64,000 nt of DNA from Ciona intestinalis (lineage: Eukaryota; Chordata; Ascidiacea; Phlebobranchia; Cionidae), in assembly GCF_000224145.3 (NCBI RefSeq), contig NC_020166.2:4182939-4246938 (forward strand). Direction: 5' to 3'. Under the pieces are notes generated by a model, which was not told where the DNA came from, ran no database searches, and saw only the letters and a program-made list of their open reading frames with translations. Every line of letters starts with the position of its first letter. Positions within the stretch are counted from its first letter, which is position 1. The translations under genes and the position numbers were made by a program. This document shows, one piece after another, positions 63,201-64,000 of the stretch.

Positions 63201-64000
63201 TCTGTATTTGTTAACACATATCTTAAAAATTTAGAAGAAGGAAATTGAACCTGTGGCATGTTCATGTCATCCATGAAGACAACCAATCTCTTCCCAGGTG
63301 GAGGACCATAAAGATCTTTGGTTCTCTTTTCTACATTTGCTTCCAAGTTTCTCTGAACATCCATGGATGTTGTTCGTGATGAAAAGTTGATGTGCAACAT
63401 CAGATGAGAATCTGCATCTAATCCTCTCAAGAAGTTCTAATAATATTTTTTATATAATTTATTTATCTATTTTTGTACTATAGCAACAACTATACACTTA
63501 CTTGTATTGTTGCTGTTTTTGATGTTCCTGTTTCACCAACAAGTACAACTGGGCGCTTTATTGTCACCATAAGTTTTAACAACCATGTTGTTCTGGTTGT
63601 GTCAATGGTTGGCACCAAAATCTGGTTGTACTTCAATTCTGGGTCATGTTCATATTTTGGGACAATCTGACTCCATGGCAACCATGCATTCTCATCGATA
63701 TCAAAATGGTAATCGTACAAAGTCGAATATTTGGTTGGAATTTCACCAGGACGAGCGGGAGACTTTTCATCATCCTGACATAAAGTCACCATTTGAATTT
63801 AAATAAAAAAGGTCCAACGAGGCTATTAGGGTGAGATGTTAGAGTGCCATAATGCAAAACAGAAGAGTTAAATGCAGAATAGCAAAATGTTTGATTTTTT
63901 TGCAGATAGTATAAACCTAATTTACAAATTGTGCGTTTGTACAACATACTTACATTTACACCAGTCATGCTTGCAAGTTTTTTAATAAACTCATCAAATG
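44862..64000 (-). CDS. DNAH10: Axonemal dynein heavy chain 10, C-terminal half (5' end beyond window)
   Basis: Beta-type heavy chain of the two-headed inner-arm dynein of cilia and sperm flagella. Forty-two distinct exons splice to about 2,112 residues, in frame to the TAA at 44862-44864. Domains: AAA3 with P-loop [12 protein letters not shown] and Walker [15 protein letters not shown]4 with P-loop [14 protein letters not shown], stalk coiled coils (58262-59176, 53634-54440) around the microtubule-binding region (55134-55286 with 57902-58067 or its duplicate), AAA5, AAA6 with [13 protein letters not shown], and the C-terminal cap. The ending ([37 protein letters not shown]) is typical of DNAH10 rather than DNAH2 or DNAH5. 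One intron has a GC donor. Five stalk exons occur twice because of an apparent assembly duplication; using either copy keeps the frame. Ciona sperm and ciliated cells would need this gene, by inference. Confidence 0.93.
47742..47990 (+). mobile_element. tRNA-derived SINE copy
   Basis: caaagtggttaggacgattg (A-box-like), aataggttcaaggcttgacg (B-box-like), gtgtctttgagcaagacact, the ccagtggtcactaatgggtt segment and a shortened tail. It inserts in a DNAH10 intron on the strand opposite to the gene. Confidence 0.75.
52315..52425 (-). mobile_element. SINE fragment, reverse orientation
   Basis: The minus strand reads cacttaacaaccgttgctcc and aactctgtggtcacccacag, matching the middle of the SINE family. 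The only reverse copy I found. Confidence 0.5.
54668..54840. repeat. Tandem repeat, three copies of about 58 bp
   Basis: Each unit holds ttctttatc, gatcgg and gcagacgcgtgcactattta followed by gagagaaa. Copies differ at a few positions. Nested in the pogo-like element. Confidence 0.85.
54892..55077. repeat. Tandem and dispersed repeats of a 20-bp palindromic unit
   Basis: ggaccagtttggcatggtcc occurs five times, joined by cgatgtg, cgcttaatc or accc spacers. The unit is itself a near-palindrome (ggacca...tggtcc). Confidence 0.85.
55455..56929 (-). other. DNAH10: DNAH10 stalk and microtubule-binding exons, first assembled copy
   Basis: Exons 55455-55620, 55823-55938, 56201-56329, 56526-56658 and 56811-56929 (166, 116, 129, 133 and 119 nt; 663 nt in total). 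They encode the end of AAA4, the first stalk helix ([20 protein letters not shown]) and the start of the microtubule-binding domain. Exon lengths and the protein are identical to the copy at 57902-59441. The single N at 56331 falls on the acceptor dinucleotide of exon 56201-56329. Confidence 0.88.
56962..57011. other. 50-N assembly gap
   Basis: Exactly 50 Ns between the two copies of the DNAH10 stalk exons. Its uniform size, like that of the other gap, shows a placeholder of unknown true length. Confidence 0.97.
57012..57841. mobile_element. hAT-like element end (partial), abutting the second DNAH10 copy
   Basis: The right edge, read on the minus strand, begins caggggcgggcaacttacgg followed by cccgcgggccagatccggc, a terminus typical of hAT elements in many animals. 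The last about 105 bp (57736-57841) are GC-rich, unlike their surroundings. The edge falls exactly where the duplicated DNAH10 intron begins (ctttaggttataaaaag), and the first copy at 55393 has that sequence without the element. The left end is lost in the gap. The segment next to the gap (57012-57160) has two imperfect copies of ttcacacgt-gatt-catcataatagcg. Confidence 0.65.
57902..59441 (-). other. DNAH10: DNAH10 stalk and microtubule-binding exons, second assembled copy
   Basis: Exons 57902-58067, 58262-58377, 58680-58808, 59044-59176 and 59323-59441. Lengths match the first copy exon for exon, and the substitutions I see are synonymous (for example tcctctgc versus tcttccgc), whereas introns differ by substitutions and indels. 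This copy has a complete acceptor (aatcaag) where the first has N. It joins in phase to exon 59723-59858 upstream. Confidence 0.88.
59723..64000 (-). other. DNAH10: DNAH10 AAA3 and AAA4 exons
   Basis: Exons 59723-59858, 60058-60165, 60404-60594, 60865-61046, 61213-61342, 61755-61979, 62155-62257, 62519-62667, 62777-62932, 63251-63436, 63502-63774 and the partial 63954-64000. The AAA3 P-loop [12 protein letters not shown] lies at 63502-63537, with its Walker B MDDMNMPQ at the end of exon 63251-63436. The AAA4 P-loop [14 protein letters not shown] lies near 60945-60990, followed by [15 protein letters not shown]. Both nucleotide sites look intact. The gene continues upstream of the window towards AAA1, AAA2 and the tail. 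Confidence 0.93.

Overview
The window is animal nuclear DNA, AT-rich and intron-dense, and fits a tunicate of the Ciona type. The signs are short GT-AG introns, a chordate-type axonemal dynein (DNAH10), a closely packed TGS1, dense small inverted-repeat elements and tRNA-derived SINEs, and allele-like duplicated sequence beside an assembly gap. The species call is inference. There are five genes, two 50-N assembly gaps (34588-34637 and 56962-57011) and one ambiguous base (56331).

504-27325 (+): a giant secreted or matrix gene, incomplete at its 5' end. I spliced it by hand. It gives one open frame of about 3,657 codons: a Ser/Gly/Thr-rich linker, a von Willebrand A domain, 48 complement-control (CCP/sushi) modules mostly of the six-cysteine type found in selectins, a second vWA domain of the collagen XII/XIV/XXI type, and an interrupted collagen triple helix with a basic tail. 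The inner CCP array is built from strict exon cassettes: 95+82, 95+177+82 and 95+128+131 nt. The 95-128-131 cassette occurs seven times, and an 11-exon, seven-CCP block has been tandemly duplicated, introns included.

27326-31273: intergenic, with three copies of a GGGTGGGG-ended MITE and an imperfect palindrome. 31274-38752 (-): TGS1, the snRNA cap hypermethylase, 15 exons, 779 codons plus stop, frame intact. 40634-41888 (+): a HIG1-domain mitochondrial inner-membrane protein in three exons, with a 377-bp inverted-repeat element in intron 1. 42409-42840 (-): a single-exon NTF2-fold protein. 43624-44049: a near-perfect 213-bp tandem duplication.

44862 to past 64000 (-): the C-terminal half of axonemal dynein heavy chain DNAH10, from AAA3 through AAA4, stalk, microtubule-binding domain, AAA5, AAA6 and the C-terminus. 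Five consecutive exons of the stalk region appear twice (55455-56929 and 57902-59441), on either side of a 50-N gap and a hAT-like terminus. This looks like two alleles assembled in series, one carrying a transposon insertion.

The neighbouring genes show no shared pathway. The most unusual content is the vWA-CCP-vWA-collagen gene and the way its exons have multiplied.
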